Assembly (NCBI GenBank): GCA_958295665.1
Contig: OY282558.1
Location: 348,545,034-348,609,033, forward strand
Length of the DNA stretch: 64,000 bases
DNA from: Tipula vernalis
Lineage: Eukaryota > Arthropoda > Insecta > Diptera > Tipulidae
Reading direction: 5' to 3'
Shown here: piece by piece, positions 1 through 10,490 of the stretch
Numbering within the stretch: the first letter of the stretch is position 1
How the letters are laid out: the number at the start of each line of letters is the position of its first letter
Notes under the pieces: generated by a model
Database searches by the model: none
Told to the model about the DNA's origin: nothing
What the model saw: only the letters and a program-made list of their open reading frames with translations
Position numbers and translations under genes: made by a program

Positions 1-1230
1 TTTCTATGAATGTTAGAATTTCTACTAATCGGTAAAGCGGGGGTTGGAGCAGCAGTCCAATCTGCGAATTGCTGAAAAAAAAAATGGGGTTAATGCCCAT
101 GGGAGCTGTGTCACGAGGCGTTAATTCACTAAACCAGAGTATTTAGCGCAAACACCAAATCTGACAAAGCAATACGAAGCTAAAACGGGTTTTGGCTTTC
201 GTTCCACCGCATAAAGTTGTAAGTAGTTAGAATAAATTTTAGTTGGAGCAAAATATAGCAGATAATAATGCAAAAACTTTATAGTAAACGAAAATGACCA
301 AAAAGAAGAAGACAATTAAATTTGTTTTCAAGTATTTATAATATATTAAAATGAATTCCAACTTGACATAGTGAATGGGCTTAATTTTCTTCGTAGTTAA
401 CTTATGAAAGTCGACTGAAAAAATCAAGAGGAATCGTGTATTGCAATACACAGAAATTCTAAGAAGAATGTAGAAAATTTAGTAGCTTTTTCTGTACTAT
501 CACGCTGAATCGTCTTTCTTTCTAAGTTGTATTTGTAAAAATAGTGTTTTCTCAGAATTTCTTATGTAAGAAGGGAATTTATACACTAGTTTTATGTTCC
601 GATTGTGTTTTGTTTCGTGCTTTATTAATTATTTTACGCTCGTATGAAGCCAAAAGCTACAAAATAATCTAAAAGCGTAAAAATGGGAGTAAAATTTCTA
701 CAAGATATTTTGTTATAGAGGGAAAAAGTTTAATTTAATTTTGTATGAATTTATGTAATCCGAATCCACTGTTCAAACCTTAACCACATTTATAAACAGA
801 GAGCTAAAAATTTGTTTTAAAACAATTTTTATAAAAGATGTTTGCTATATAAATTTTGCCATATCGCAAACGCACACATTTTTGTTTATTTACAATTCGA
901 CTTTTAAGTATAACCACTTTAGATGGATGCTATGCTATTTTGGGGTAACTATATACGTACAAACATATATGGAAAAAAAACCTTCGTTTATTTTTTTATG
1001 ACAAATTTGAAAATCATAAAATTGATGTGAAAATATAAAATTGGAATAAAATAAATATTGGAATATATTCTATCTAGTATTTTTATTTTTTTTATTCAAA
1101 TTTACTGTTTTTTATATAAAACTAATAAATTATATATCTGTACCAACAATTCATGAGTATGTATTGTGTATATAATGTGTAAAAACAAGGTATTAGAGAC
1201 GAGGACTTAAAGTAGCAAACCCATTATAAT
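1..1230. other. AT-rich spacer without recognised gene
   Basis: I see no coding region, RNA gene or mobile element here. The only open frames are short, AT-rich and without recognisable domains. Confidence 0.6.
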
Positions 1231-1474
1231 ATAATTCTGTGTCCAAAAGCGAAAACCACTTAATTGAAAACAAGCTACTTTTCAGCAGAAGCAAATAAAG
1301 ATTTAAATCGGTTTCTGGAAAAACTGGATTAGTGTTTCTTTCAAAATTTATGACTTATAAGTGGCTTTAAAACTTGGATAGTGTAATGCAGACATTAAAT
1401 TGTATTAAATGAGCTAAAACTAATAAAATCGCTTAAGTGCACTTATGTGGTTTTCGCTTTTGAACACAGAATTA
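1231..1474. mobile_element. Small inverted-repeat element (MITE)
   Basis: The segment is bounded by inverted repeats of about 32 bp that differ at about two positions; each begins ATAATTCTGTGT and continues AAAAGCGAAAACCAC. The 244-bp unit has no open frame of note. Non-autonomous DNA transposons have this form. The terminal bases are themselves AT-rich, so a TA duplication cannot be assigned safely and the superfamily is open (Tc1/mariner-type is possible). Confidence 0.65.
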
Positions 1475-2981
1475 TTGCATAATAACACTTGCAATATTGC
1501 AAAATTTCCAAAGTAGTTGTTTGTTATATTCGTGTCACATTTAAAAATATTATTGTCCTGCTGTCATCTTCTAATCTACAGCAAGAGTGCAGAAAGACTA
1601 AAAAATACATTTTTGCATAACACAAAATAACAATAATAATGGTATAAAATAAATAAATTCAATTCACTATGTTGGAAAATTAAAAAAAAAAAAAAACTCG
1701 ATTGTTGTTATTTTACTGAGAATTTTTTAAATAATAGTAAGTACTATGGAATAAAATAATTTTTGTGATGTTCAAAAAAATACAAACTTGATACTCAGTC
1801 ACAGTACACTGTCAAAAATGTAGTTTATTCAATTTAAATTTGATTTTGCTTGAACACAATATTTGTGTGGCGGATTAACGTTACGAGATGGGGGGAACAA
1901 ATTTATATCGAAAAAAAATAATAATACGTTACTTTTTAACATACTCATTCTAAAACATAATATTTAAATATGTCTAAGGTATATAAAGATCTCACCACTC
2001 TACCAACTTCTTCCGCCCTGTTTTCTTTTTACATGAAACCAAAAACAAATTGAATTTTTCGTTTTGTGAAATTTCTTCTCCGTATAATTTTACGTGTTAG
2101 CTATGCTTTGATTTTCTTTTGTCCTTTGGTTATTTGACTAACGCGTTTGTGAGATTTCTTTTTGGTTTTGTTGTTGTCATTTTTTTCAGATTTTTGGTTT
2201 CAGCGCAAACAATTTTGTCACTGGTATAACAATGTTAAAGCAAATAATTAATTTATTTAAATATACAAGATAACAGAGGTTTATTTATAGGTTGTCAAAA
2301 TAGCTAATATCAAAGTTATTGAAAAGAATGCTTGAAATAGTAAGTTACCGTGAATTTTGCACTTTTATGATTTAGATTTTAGAAGAAATTCAGTTTAATT
2401 TTTATTTGTTTATTAATAAATAATACACAGACTATATTAAGAAAATGCAATGAGCTTCGGCAACTACTCTTAATCGAGTTAGCTAACGCAACGCTGAATC
2501 GAATGGCATATCGATAGTTACCAGAAATGCAACATCCCTGATATATTATTATGAAATTTCGGTATTGTGCTAACTAAAATAATTATAGCGCCAATCTCAA
2601 CATGCAAATCGTCCTAATAATATTAACGAATTTACCTTACGCAATGCTAAATCAAATAGCATACAAATGGATTCCGGTCATCCTAGGGCCAAATCTCTGC
2701 CGTTTGTAGACCAATCATTTGAAATAGATGCTTTATTAATTTTAAATACATTTCTAATTCCTATGAATAAGCCTAGCCTGCCGAAATATCAGGAAAGATT
2801 TTAATAAAGTAAATCGATAAACTAAATACAACTATGTAGTTTAATTTAAGATTTGTTAAAAGTACATTTGTCTATAAGAAGCTAAATAAATATAATTATT
2901 TGATTGGATTTATGTACATGACTTTTAGCACTTATTATCAAACAAACATTAAATACAATAAAACACGAATATTATTTTCTT
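1475..2981. other. AT-rich spacer without recognised gene
   Basis: AT-rich sequence with homopolymer A and T runs, for example near 1681-1695. No coding or structural feature is supported. Confidence 0.55.
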
Positions 2982-3089
2982 ATAGTGATAATTTTATTAA
3001 AATATTTAAGGTCTATAGTTTCGAAAATTGACAATCAGCAAGGGGCTCGAAACTATAGTATTTAGAGATTTTAATAAAATTATCACTAT
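2982..3089. repeat. 108-bp hairpin / micro-MITE
   Basis: Two arms pair across a short AT/GC-mixed loop near 3030-3050. The outer arm begins ATAGTGATAATTTTATTAAA on the plus strand and its complement ends at 3089. The inner stem also pairs (CTATAGTTTCGA with TCGAAACTATAG). The length and near-perfect pairing fit a tiny MITE or a hairpin left by one. No coding potential. Confidence 0.6.
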
Positions 3090-3199
3090 TGTTTTTAGTA
3101 ATTGTATACCACGTTTACACACCAGTATAGAATAAAAGTTTGTAGAAAGAAAGTAGATTGATGTAATAAGCAAAGATCAATACTTAAATTTTTTTCCTT

Positions 3200-5280
3200 T
3201 ATTTCCGATTTAGGAGTATAGGGCGCCTACTAGACTGGACCATCTGACTCTATTGGGGGCTATTTTTTCAGCTCTTTCCATGATTTGCCAAGTTATTACG
3301 CTTCGGCTAGCATAGTTCTCTTCCAAGTTACAGCTGGTCTTCCCACTTTTCATTTCCCTCGCGGATTACATTCTAACTAATGACATTCGTGTTATGTCAT
3401 TTGGCATTTTCCTCAATGTATGCCCGATCCATCTCCATTTGCGCTTTCTTATTTCGGTCTCAATGTCTACTTGCTTTGTTTGCCGTAGAAGCTCTATGTT
3501 GCTAATGGTGTTTAGCCAGAAGCATTTTATAATTGTGGTGTACTAATGTTTGTGTTCAGTCTAATGGCTTTATTTTTGCTGATGTCGATTTTGAGAACAA
3601 AACTTCATGTGCTAGGTCTAACAGCTTCTGAAATTTCTGCAGTACGTCGGTATACTTGTGTGTTAGCAGACATATGACATCTACGTAATTTAAATGAGCT
3701 GCCTCAGTGGTCCATTGCATTGTCAAGTTTGCGTATTACATTGTCCAGTACTATCAGGAACAGTAGTGAAGGTAGTATACACTCTTTGTCTTCCTGCTCG
3801 CGAATTGAAGTAATTATCACTTTATTTTCCTCTGCGTTGAACCTCGTTTCCATCATCTCAATAAATTTAGTTAGTTCTTAATATGTTTAGTTCAATTATT
3901 TTCTTAGGTATGTCTATTTCGCACAATGCTTTCCATATTGCGCCTCTGCTGATAGAATCGTATACCCGCTCAAAGTCCACGAAAATTAGATATAGTGGTG
4001 AGTTCCATGATACGAATAGTGTTGTGTGATCTGTACAGCTCCTGCATGGTCTAAAAACGCCGGCTTGTTCATTGTTAGGCGTTGATTGAGGAGAATACAT
4101 ACATTCAAGAATGATATCGGGGTATGCCTCGAAAGTTTCCGCATTCTCTAAGGCCCTTTCTTTGCGATTGTTATGGTTAACCTTCTTTCCATTTCTGTGG
4201 AATTCTCCCTGTATTCCATATGTCAACTAATGGTTGTGTTAGAGTTTCTACTGTTATGTATTATGCGTTGCCTTTGAATATTTCAGCTGGTAAATTGTCT
4301 GCGCCAGGCAGCCTTATTGTTTTTTAACTGGTGGATGGCAAATCTAACTTCTCGCTGCGTTGGTGAGATGAGTGTGTTGATATGGTTTCTCATTATAATA
4401 GTTGTTGTCTTGAAGTTGTTGCCGATGTGTGGTTAAAATCCACAAAACATCCTTTATTGTATGCTTTATGGGACCTCTTTTACATATTTGTTAATGTGCG
4501 CATGTTTATTTTGTTTTTGGTTGCAGTTGCTTCCTCTGCAATTTCGAGTATGTCCTTCAATGTTTCCTTGAACCGTTTCTTCCTTGAAGGTGCTTCTTGG
4601 GTCGGTATTTCTCAATCTATTTATTGATGTTAAATTTTGTGTGTGTTTTTAAAGCGGCTGGTTTGACTTTGAAAGTAGCTATTGTTACCAAATTGGTTGG
4701 TTGCTATGAACGTCCGCTCTTCGCATTGTTCTGACGGCATCTTGGAGGGAAGTTAGGAACTTCTTATTAACCCAGTACATGATCAATAATTTGGTTCTTG
4801 GTTCTGCCATCTGGTAAAGTCCAAGTGTTTATATTTTGTGGATGTTTTTGGTATGAGAATTTGCTACTCCTTCGATGAATAGTTTTGGTTTGTGACTTAT
4901 AGCAAACCTAGCCGCCCATTTCATGATTGATGATGGCCACGGCGCTGTTACTCGGTCCCGATTTTAGCATTGAAATTCCCTTGGATGATTTTGATGTCGT
5001 TTCGGTGCATTCTACAATATCGCAGCCTATTCCGTAGGTGTAAAGGGGGCACTGTACGATTTTGTACAATTTGTACAATTTTGTGCCCTACACCTTGTTC
5101 ATGTGTGTCTGCTCTGAGAATATCAGATAAATTACCCGTGCACGTCAGCTCTCCACTATTTTTCCATCTTACTCCAGCTGATTTTTCCATCTTACTTCGT
5201 GTGCCCGTGTGCGATAACCAATGGGTCGATATTTGTGTTGTTTGCTGGTTTCTGTTATTCATTTCTGTAAACATTTAGCT
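3200..5280 (-). pseudogene. RTE-clade LINE relic (endonuclease and reverse transcriptase)
   Basis: A decayed non-LTR retrotransposon read on the minus strand in several frames. In order: an N-terminal piece (5274 to about 5010); the endonuclease motif DIKIIQGNFNAKIG near 4950-5010 (intact family members usually read GDFNAKIG); a linker piece with HLDFTRWQNQEPN near 4790-4840; the reverse-transcriptase piece at 3867-4226 with EQAGVFRPCRSCTDHTTLF and LYLIFVDFERVYDSI; the catalytic box region as NYVDVICLL near 3670 (normally YADD, so broken); and a tail with [19 protein letters not shown] near 3390-3440. Most of the endonuclease between 5100 and 5010 appears deleted. Domain order and the C-terminal 'WIGHTLRK' block are typical of RTE elements. 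Multiple frameshifts mean it is dead. Confidence 0.85.
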
Positions 5281-5479
5281 TTCAGATTAATAAACCATTG
5301 AATCCTAGCTAGTTTCCACATCATGTTAGTTTTTTGCTACATACTTTTATTCTATTTATGCAAACGTGTTAATAATAATTTTTTTAAATATTTCATTGGT
5401 TAGCCATTTTGCTTCTGCTTCTAGTCAGCGAGACAGACTTTTAACCAAGACGACTAATATGGTTCGAATTCCTTCCATA
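5281..5479. other. Spacer between LINE and Tc1 relics
   Basis: No feature recognised. Confidence 0.4.
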
Positions 5480-5870
5480 TCAAACTACTTTCCACAGTTC
5501 TGTCAAATTTTTAGTTGTTTTAGGCCAAACAAAACTTTTAACATCGCTCCAAATATTCTCAATTGGATTCAGATCTGGACATTCTGCTATGCTAAAACAT
5601 TGATTATTCATCATTAAACCACTATTCAACAATCATCGTCACGCATAAAAGTTTCACATGATATTGCGATATACTCCCCACTTTTGAGTCAAGTTTTGCG
5701 ATTTCGACTATATTATGCGCACGAAAATGCAGGCCACACCATCACGACGCGAAATCGTTCGGTGTAATGTGTTTAGATCCAATATAATGCTACTCATATA
5801 ACGCGGGCAGGTGCGTTGTTAAATTTATGTATGTCCCCATATGTCGCTTTGGATATGTGAGATCTCCAGC
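5480..5870 (-). pseudogene. Tc1-like transposase C-terminal relic
   Basis: On the minus strand, 5595-5470 reads CPDLNPIENIWSDVKSFVWP, the block around the third catalytic acidic residue of Tc1/mariner transposases (family consensus SPDLNPIENIW). Upstream, about 5760-5720, VVMVWPAFSC matches the usual 'GVMVWGCFS' block, in another frame. No complete frame, no N-terminal helix-turn-helix and no clear terminal repeats were found, so this is a fragment. Confidence 0.75.
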
Positions 5871-6354
5871 AAATAAATAAATAACCGATGCACAGAATTT
5901 AATTTAATGACGGTCGCACAAAATTCCGTATATGTGCCGTTCTTTATTCATAAATAAAAATTCAAATTACAATGAAAAATGTTGGATTAAAATACACCAC
6001 CACTTAATCTATGTGAACGCGTATTTTATTAATATAGCTAAAGCACTAAAAATGGTGATGGCGAGCTTCACTAAATTATTATTAATTTTTTTAATAGAAA
6101 TTGCTATTGACGTATTGTCAAGTTGAAAAGTTTAACGAGAGTGTATTTTTGTGGGTGCCTATATTTGAGGCAATGAATAAAAAAATATAGACCGAATCTT
6201 TGTCCACAAGCGGCGCACTAAAAAGTAGAAATAAGCAAAATTGTCTTTGCTAAATGTGTTAGTTGTTTATACCGACAAATGGTGGTGAGGAACTTTGGTT
6301 GTTGCACTAAATGTAACTACGATATTTATTTATTACGAAATAGTGAAAGGTACT
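5871..6354. other. Spacer without recognised gene
   Basis: Only short open frames without family resemblance. Confidence 0.45.
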
Positions 6355-6667
6355 AATTGCTGCGTTCCATTTGACGTGGCAAAGTACAAATAAGTACTTG
6401 GGGTTAGATAGTAAATGGAACGCAGAAAATTAGTTGCGAAAATAAAATTTAATTTAAAAAAATTTATGTGCAACATGGAAAGTGAAAATTAATTATTAAT
6501 TTGAAAACTGATCAGCCATTTCTTACCGATTAGTTGTACTAAATTTTCTGATAACGAAGTCGCCATAAATTCAGAAAGCAAACTACTCATAAAATTTAGC
6601 AAGAGTAGCTGCGTGCAGTCACAAGTACTTGTGTGTACTTTGCCACGTTGAATGGAACCCAGCAATT
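6355..6667. mobile_element. 313-bp MITE with about 45-bp terminal inverted repeats
   Basis: The ends are inverted repeats of about 45 bp with about five mismatches; both begin AATTGCTG and contain ACGTGGCAAAGTACA. A partial extra copy of the terminal motif (AAATGGAACGCAG) lies inside near 6413-6425. There is no transposase. Superfamily not assignable: flanking bases are AT-rich and no unambiguous target duplication is visible. Confidence 0.7.
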
Positions 6668-7750
6668 ATGTATATGTGGAGCATATTATTATTGCGAGTA
6701 AAGATTCAAACCACAGAATATATTAGTAAGTCAAGATATCCTATAGGTGTCACTACTAAACTGAAAAGAGCTGTTCACGTACAAATATATTTAACCGTCG
6801 AAATGGGTTACATTTCGAATAATTCTGGTGATAAACGAATGAAATAAGGTAAACGGCTATAATACTGACATAGGCGGTATTACTGACATATATTGCATAT
6901 TTTTTAGTTTTTAAGATAATTGTTCAACACTTATACAAAAACCTTTGTTTAAATAAAAACATGAATATTCCTGTCTCATCCTTCTAAAATATTCCTGTAT
7001 TGGTGTAAAAAATTCAATACAAAACAGTTACAATTTGACAGCGATCGTGGATACACGTGCATTGTGCAAATTTCTTACCATTTTGCCTTAAATTTTTAAG
7101 TGCTGCCGTTTTTCAGTGATATTTTCAATGTAAGTATTATTTAATTATTAAATTTAATTTAAATGAGTTTTATTATTAATTACTTTCAATTATTAAAGTG
7201 TATTTAAGTGAAAAAATTGAAGATAAATATAAATTTTGTTAAAATAGTTTTGTCAGTATTAGACACAAATGAATAGCTGACTTGTCCCTTTTACTGACAC
7301 ATGTGTCAGTATTAGGTCTATAAGCATTATTTCTAAATCTTATTCTAAAAAATGTGTGTTAAACCGATCTTAAAATGGTTTTTTGATTTAGTTGCAAAGT
7401 TTACTTATCATTGTACTGTCCTAATTCTGACACTAATAATTTATAGCAGTTTTGTCAGAAATAATTGTTAAAGGGGACTGTCAGTAATAAGTCCTTACTT
7501 ATCTCAGTATAAAATCCTCAAAATGTCAATATAATGAAAGTAATCTGAAATTTATTTTCTTAAATTTAAACAATTTATTTTAATTTTAATGACTTTCTAA
7601 ATAATTTAAATGATTTAAAAGTAATTAAATATGGGTAAACTTAAAACTGATTGTATATTTTCGGTGCATTTAATTGTAATAAAAACCATTTAATTTATAT
7701 GTCAGTATTATATACAAACCTGTCAGTAAACGAGCATTGCAATTTTTAGA

Positions 7751-9398
7751 ATGACCACGAAATTGAAACGCCTTCAATACAGCCGGGATGATCTTAACGC
7801 TGCTCTTGAACATATGGCGAATGGAATGACCGTTTACACAGTAAGTAAACAATATAAAATTCCCCGAACAACTTTATTATACAAACAAAGAGGTGTATAT
7901 GAGCTAAATGCATCCATCGGTCACCCTACACTGTTGACTACTGAAGAGGAGAAAAAAAATTAAACAATGGATCGTTTATATCGGTAAAGCTGGGTTTCCC
8001 GCAACAAAGGATCAGCTTTTGGATAGTGTTCAACTACTGCTTAAAAACCTAAATCGTCAGAATAATTTTAGAGGTGGAAGACCAGGAAGGCGATGGTACG
8101 AGGGGTGTTTAAAACGAAATCCAGATATTTCGGAGCGTGTTTCACAACATTTAGTTAGGAGTCGTGCTATATCAGAGAGCATAATATTCGTGACTGGTTC
8201 CAGCAGATTAAAACGTTTTTTGCAGAGAATAATTACCTGCATATTATTGATGATCCGAAACGTGTTTTCAACTGCGATGAGAGCGCATTTTTACTGTCGC
8301 CTAAGGAAAAATGTGTCCTAGCCAGAAAAGGTGAAAAAGCGGTGTATAATATGAGCAGCAACGACGAAAAAGAGTGCCTAACTATACATTGATTGTGGTA
8401 AATGCTGCAGGTGATATTCCTCCACCGATGGTGGTATATAAATATAAATGAATCCCGTTTGCGTTAGGGCGAAAAATGCCAAACGGCTGGGGCATGGGCT
8501 GCTGTGAATCTGGATGGATGAACGGGGAAGTATTCTAGGAATATGTGGCAAAAGTCTTTTTGCCATGGCTGCGTCAAAATGGCGCGGAATTCCCAGTGAT
8601 TTTATTTTTAGACGGACATATCTCGCATTTATCGCTCGCCTTAAGCGAATTTTGCAAGGAACACCAAATTATTCTAATAGCACTTTACCCAAATGCAACC
8701 CACCTTTTGCAACTACTAGATGTTGGTGTTTTTCGCTCCTTAAAGGTAGAATGGAAGAAAGCTGTACATAGCTGGAAAATGCAAAATGAAGGCAAAAAGT
8801 TGAAAAAGGAAGATTTTGCACCATTGCTGGCGAAAGTCTTACCAACAGCTGCTAAAGCATCGACGATTAAAAATGCTTCCAGAACATGTGGCATATACCC
8901 ATTTCCGGCAGACGCTGTTAATTACCTCAAAATGATAAAGGATCCACAAGTAACACCAGCAGCAACAACACCTAGAACGGATAATAGAGTACGATCGGAG
9001 TCTTTTGTAGATATATTTGAGTCTTTTCTGGCAGAAAATCAATTGCATTGCTGAGGTTTAAAGAGGACCAAAATTTGTACCATGTGTGGGTTGATGTAAA
9101 AAATAAATATCATCCGAAAAAAATCAATTTTTCTGCGATTAGTGATGCCACTAATTTGAATTCCACTATTGCGGATGATGTACAACAGGAGAAGTCTGTT
9201 CTAGTGATTGGCGAAAAAACGTTGGAAAACATTGATCTTAATGCAGCATTTAGTGGTTTCGATGTTGATCAATTGTGGAGGAATGTTGACGGAGTAGGGG
9301 AAGTAATTACTTTGTCAATAGAAAACCACAAAGAGATTGATGAAAATGCCCATGATCAAGCTAAAAGCATTTCAAAGAATATTGAAACTTTGATTTGA
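7751..9398 (+). pseudogene. pogo-like transposase, frame-shifted
   Basis: The start at 7751 begins MTTKLKRLQYSRDDLNAALE and gives a Psq-type helix-turn-helix (about residues 10-55). The frame breaks in an A run at 7953-7960, resumes with the CENPB-type helix-turn-helix (GGRPGRRWYEGCLKRNPDIS, 8070-8135), breaks again near 8185, and then gives the DDE domain: first Asp in FNCDES (codon 8276-8278), second in LFLDGH (8611-8613), third in QLLDVGVF (8719-8721), 36 residues after the second. A stop near 8449 and one near 8530 also interrupt it. The frame at 9048-9398 probably encodes the downstream linker. The domain order (Psq, CENPB, DDE_1) is that of pogo/Tigger transposases, which cut and paste at TA. 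As read here the gene cannot give a full protein. Confidence 0.88.
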
Positions 9399-9595
9399 GC
9401 AATTATTTCTATCGAATGTGCAAACGCCCTTTAAAAACAGTTTCTTTTGGCCAGAAACTAAACCGAATGAGGCATCTATAAATAAAGTCAAAAAACGGAT
9501 TCCGTCTGTTATAGTATCTTCGGAGGATTACATAAATTATAACTCAAAAAAAAGCTGAAAAAGAACAAGAAATTCAAAATAAACAAGATCGAAAA

Positions 9596-9952
9596 ATGAA
9601 TAGGGAAGCCAAAAAGAATTCAGCGAAGAATAACAGCACCGTAAAAAAGTCTAAAATACAAAATACACCACCTACTGAAAAGACTACAACGAATATCAGC
9701 CAACTTAAGATTGGCAATTATGTCATCATTCGGTACGAGGAGGAATATTTCCCGGGTATTGTTTTACAAACAAAAAATAATGAAGTGTCAGTCAAAGTAA
9801 TGGGAGTGAGTGGCCCAAACTGGAAGTGGCCTGACAAAGATGATATTCTTTTTTATCCCATTCAGGATATTGTCCAAATTATGCCTGAACCTGAACTTCT
9901 CAATTCTCGAGGGATCCACAGTGTTCCTGACATACAAAAATATAAATCTTAA
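9596..9952 (+). pseudogene. C-terminal Tudor-like segment of the pogo-like transposase
   Basis: A 118-residue frame with a lysine-rich start and then NYVIIRYEEEYFPGIVLQ, followed by WPDKDDILFYPIQDIV and a short tail. This 'barrel plus FYP.. DIV' block is often found at the end of insect pogo-type transposases; the Tudor-like label is my inference from the YxxEYxPGxV pattern. It lies inside the same pair of terminal repeats and likely was the last part of the same protein, separated by frame damage at 9399-9595. Confidence 0.6.
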
Positions 9953-10490
9953 GAGTACATAACAAATGTTTTGTTATAAGGATAACCAAAAATATATTTT
10001 ATTTTTATATTGTTTTATTAATATTTTAGTTTAATTCACTTGTGATAGCCAGAATTAAAATCTAGAATTTGTTTATTTTTGTTTTTATTTTTAAATATTT
10101 TATTTTAATGTCATACCGTACCTTAATTTTATAAGTTTAAGTTATTTTATTAAATAAATAAACTGTTGGAATACTGATGTAGATTTTGTTTTATTTACCT
10201 TTCAGAAAATAAGCGTTTAATTTAGTAATCTTACACACCCAACAGTATGTCAGTATTAGAAACCAAGAAAGTCAGTAATAGAATCAACGTTTTTGTGGTA
10301 GAGCAGTGTTACGTACACTTTTCCTTTTTTGTTAAATATTTAAAATATTGAATGAAAATTATTTTTAATTTCTACATTGAGTTAGCCAAATTATTTTTAG
10401 ATACATTAGTAATTGAAAAAATCTGCAAACATATTAAAAATAATTTTGCATTTGTCGCGGAGTATGTCAGTATTATAGCCGTTTACCTTA

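Larger units (their letters stand above)
6860..10475. repeat. Subterminal TGTCAGTATTA repeats of the pogo element
   Basis: Copies or near copies of TGTCAGTATTA occur, in either orientation, near 6860, 6877, 7251, 7292, 7304, 7479, 7700, 7721, 10249, 10269 and 10464. They flank the coding region on both sides and include the terminal repeat itself. Repeats like this commonly act as transposase binding sites; that role is inferred. Confidence 0.75.
6847..10488 (+). mobile_element. pogo-like DNA transposon, complete but mutated
   Basis: The element is bounded by perfect 26-bp terminal inverted repeats (AGGTAAACGGCTATAATACT, then GACATA) and by TA on both sides (6845-6846 and 10489-10490), the target duplication expected for Tc1/mariner-pogo elements. 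Its 3642 bp contain a transposase gene in several frames (7751 to about 9952) and many copies of TGTCAGTATTA near both ends. Terminal repeats without a single mismatch suggest a fairly recent arrival, although the gene is interrupted, so it may have been mobilised in trans. Confidence 0.92.
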
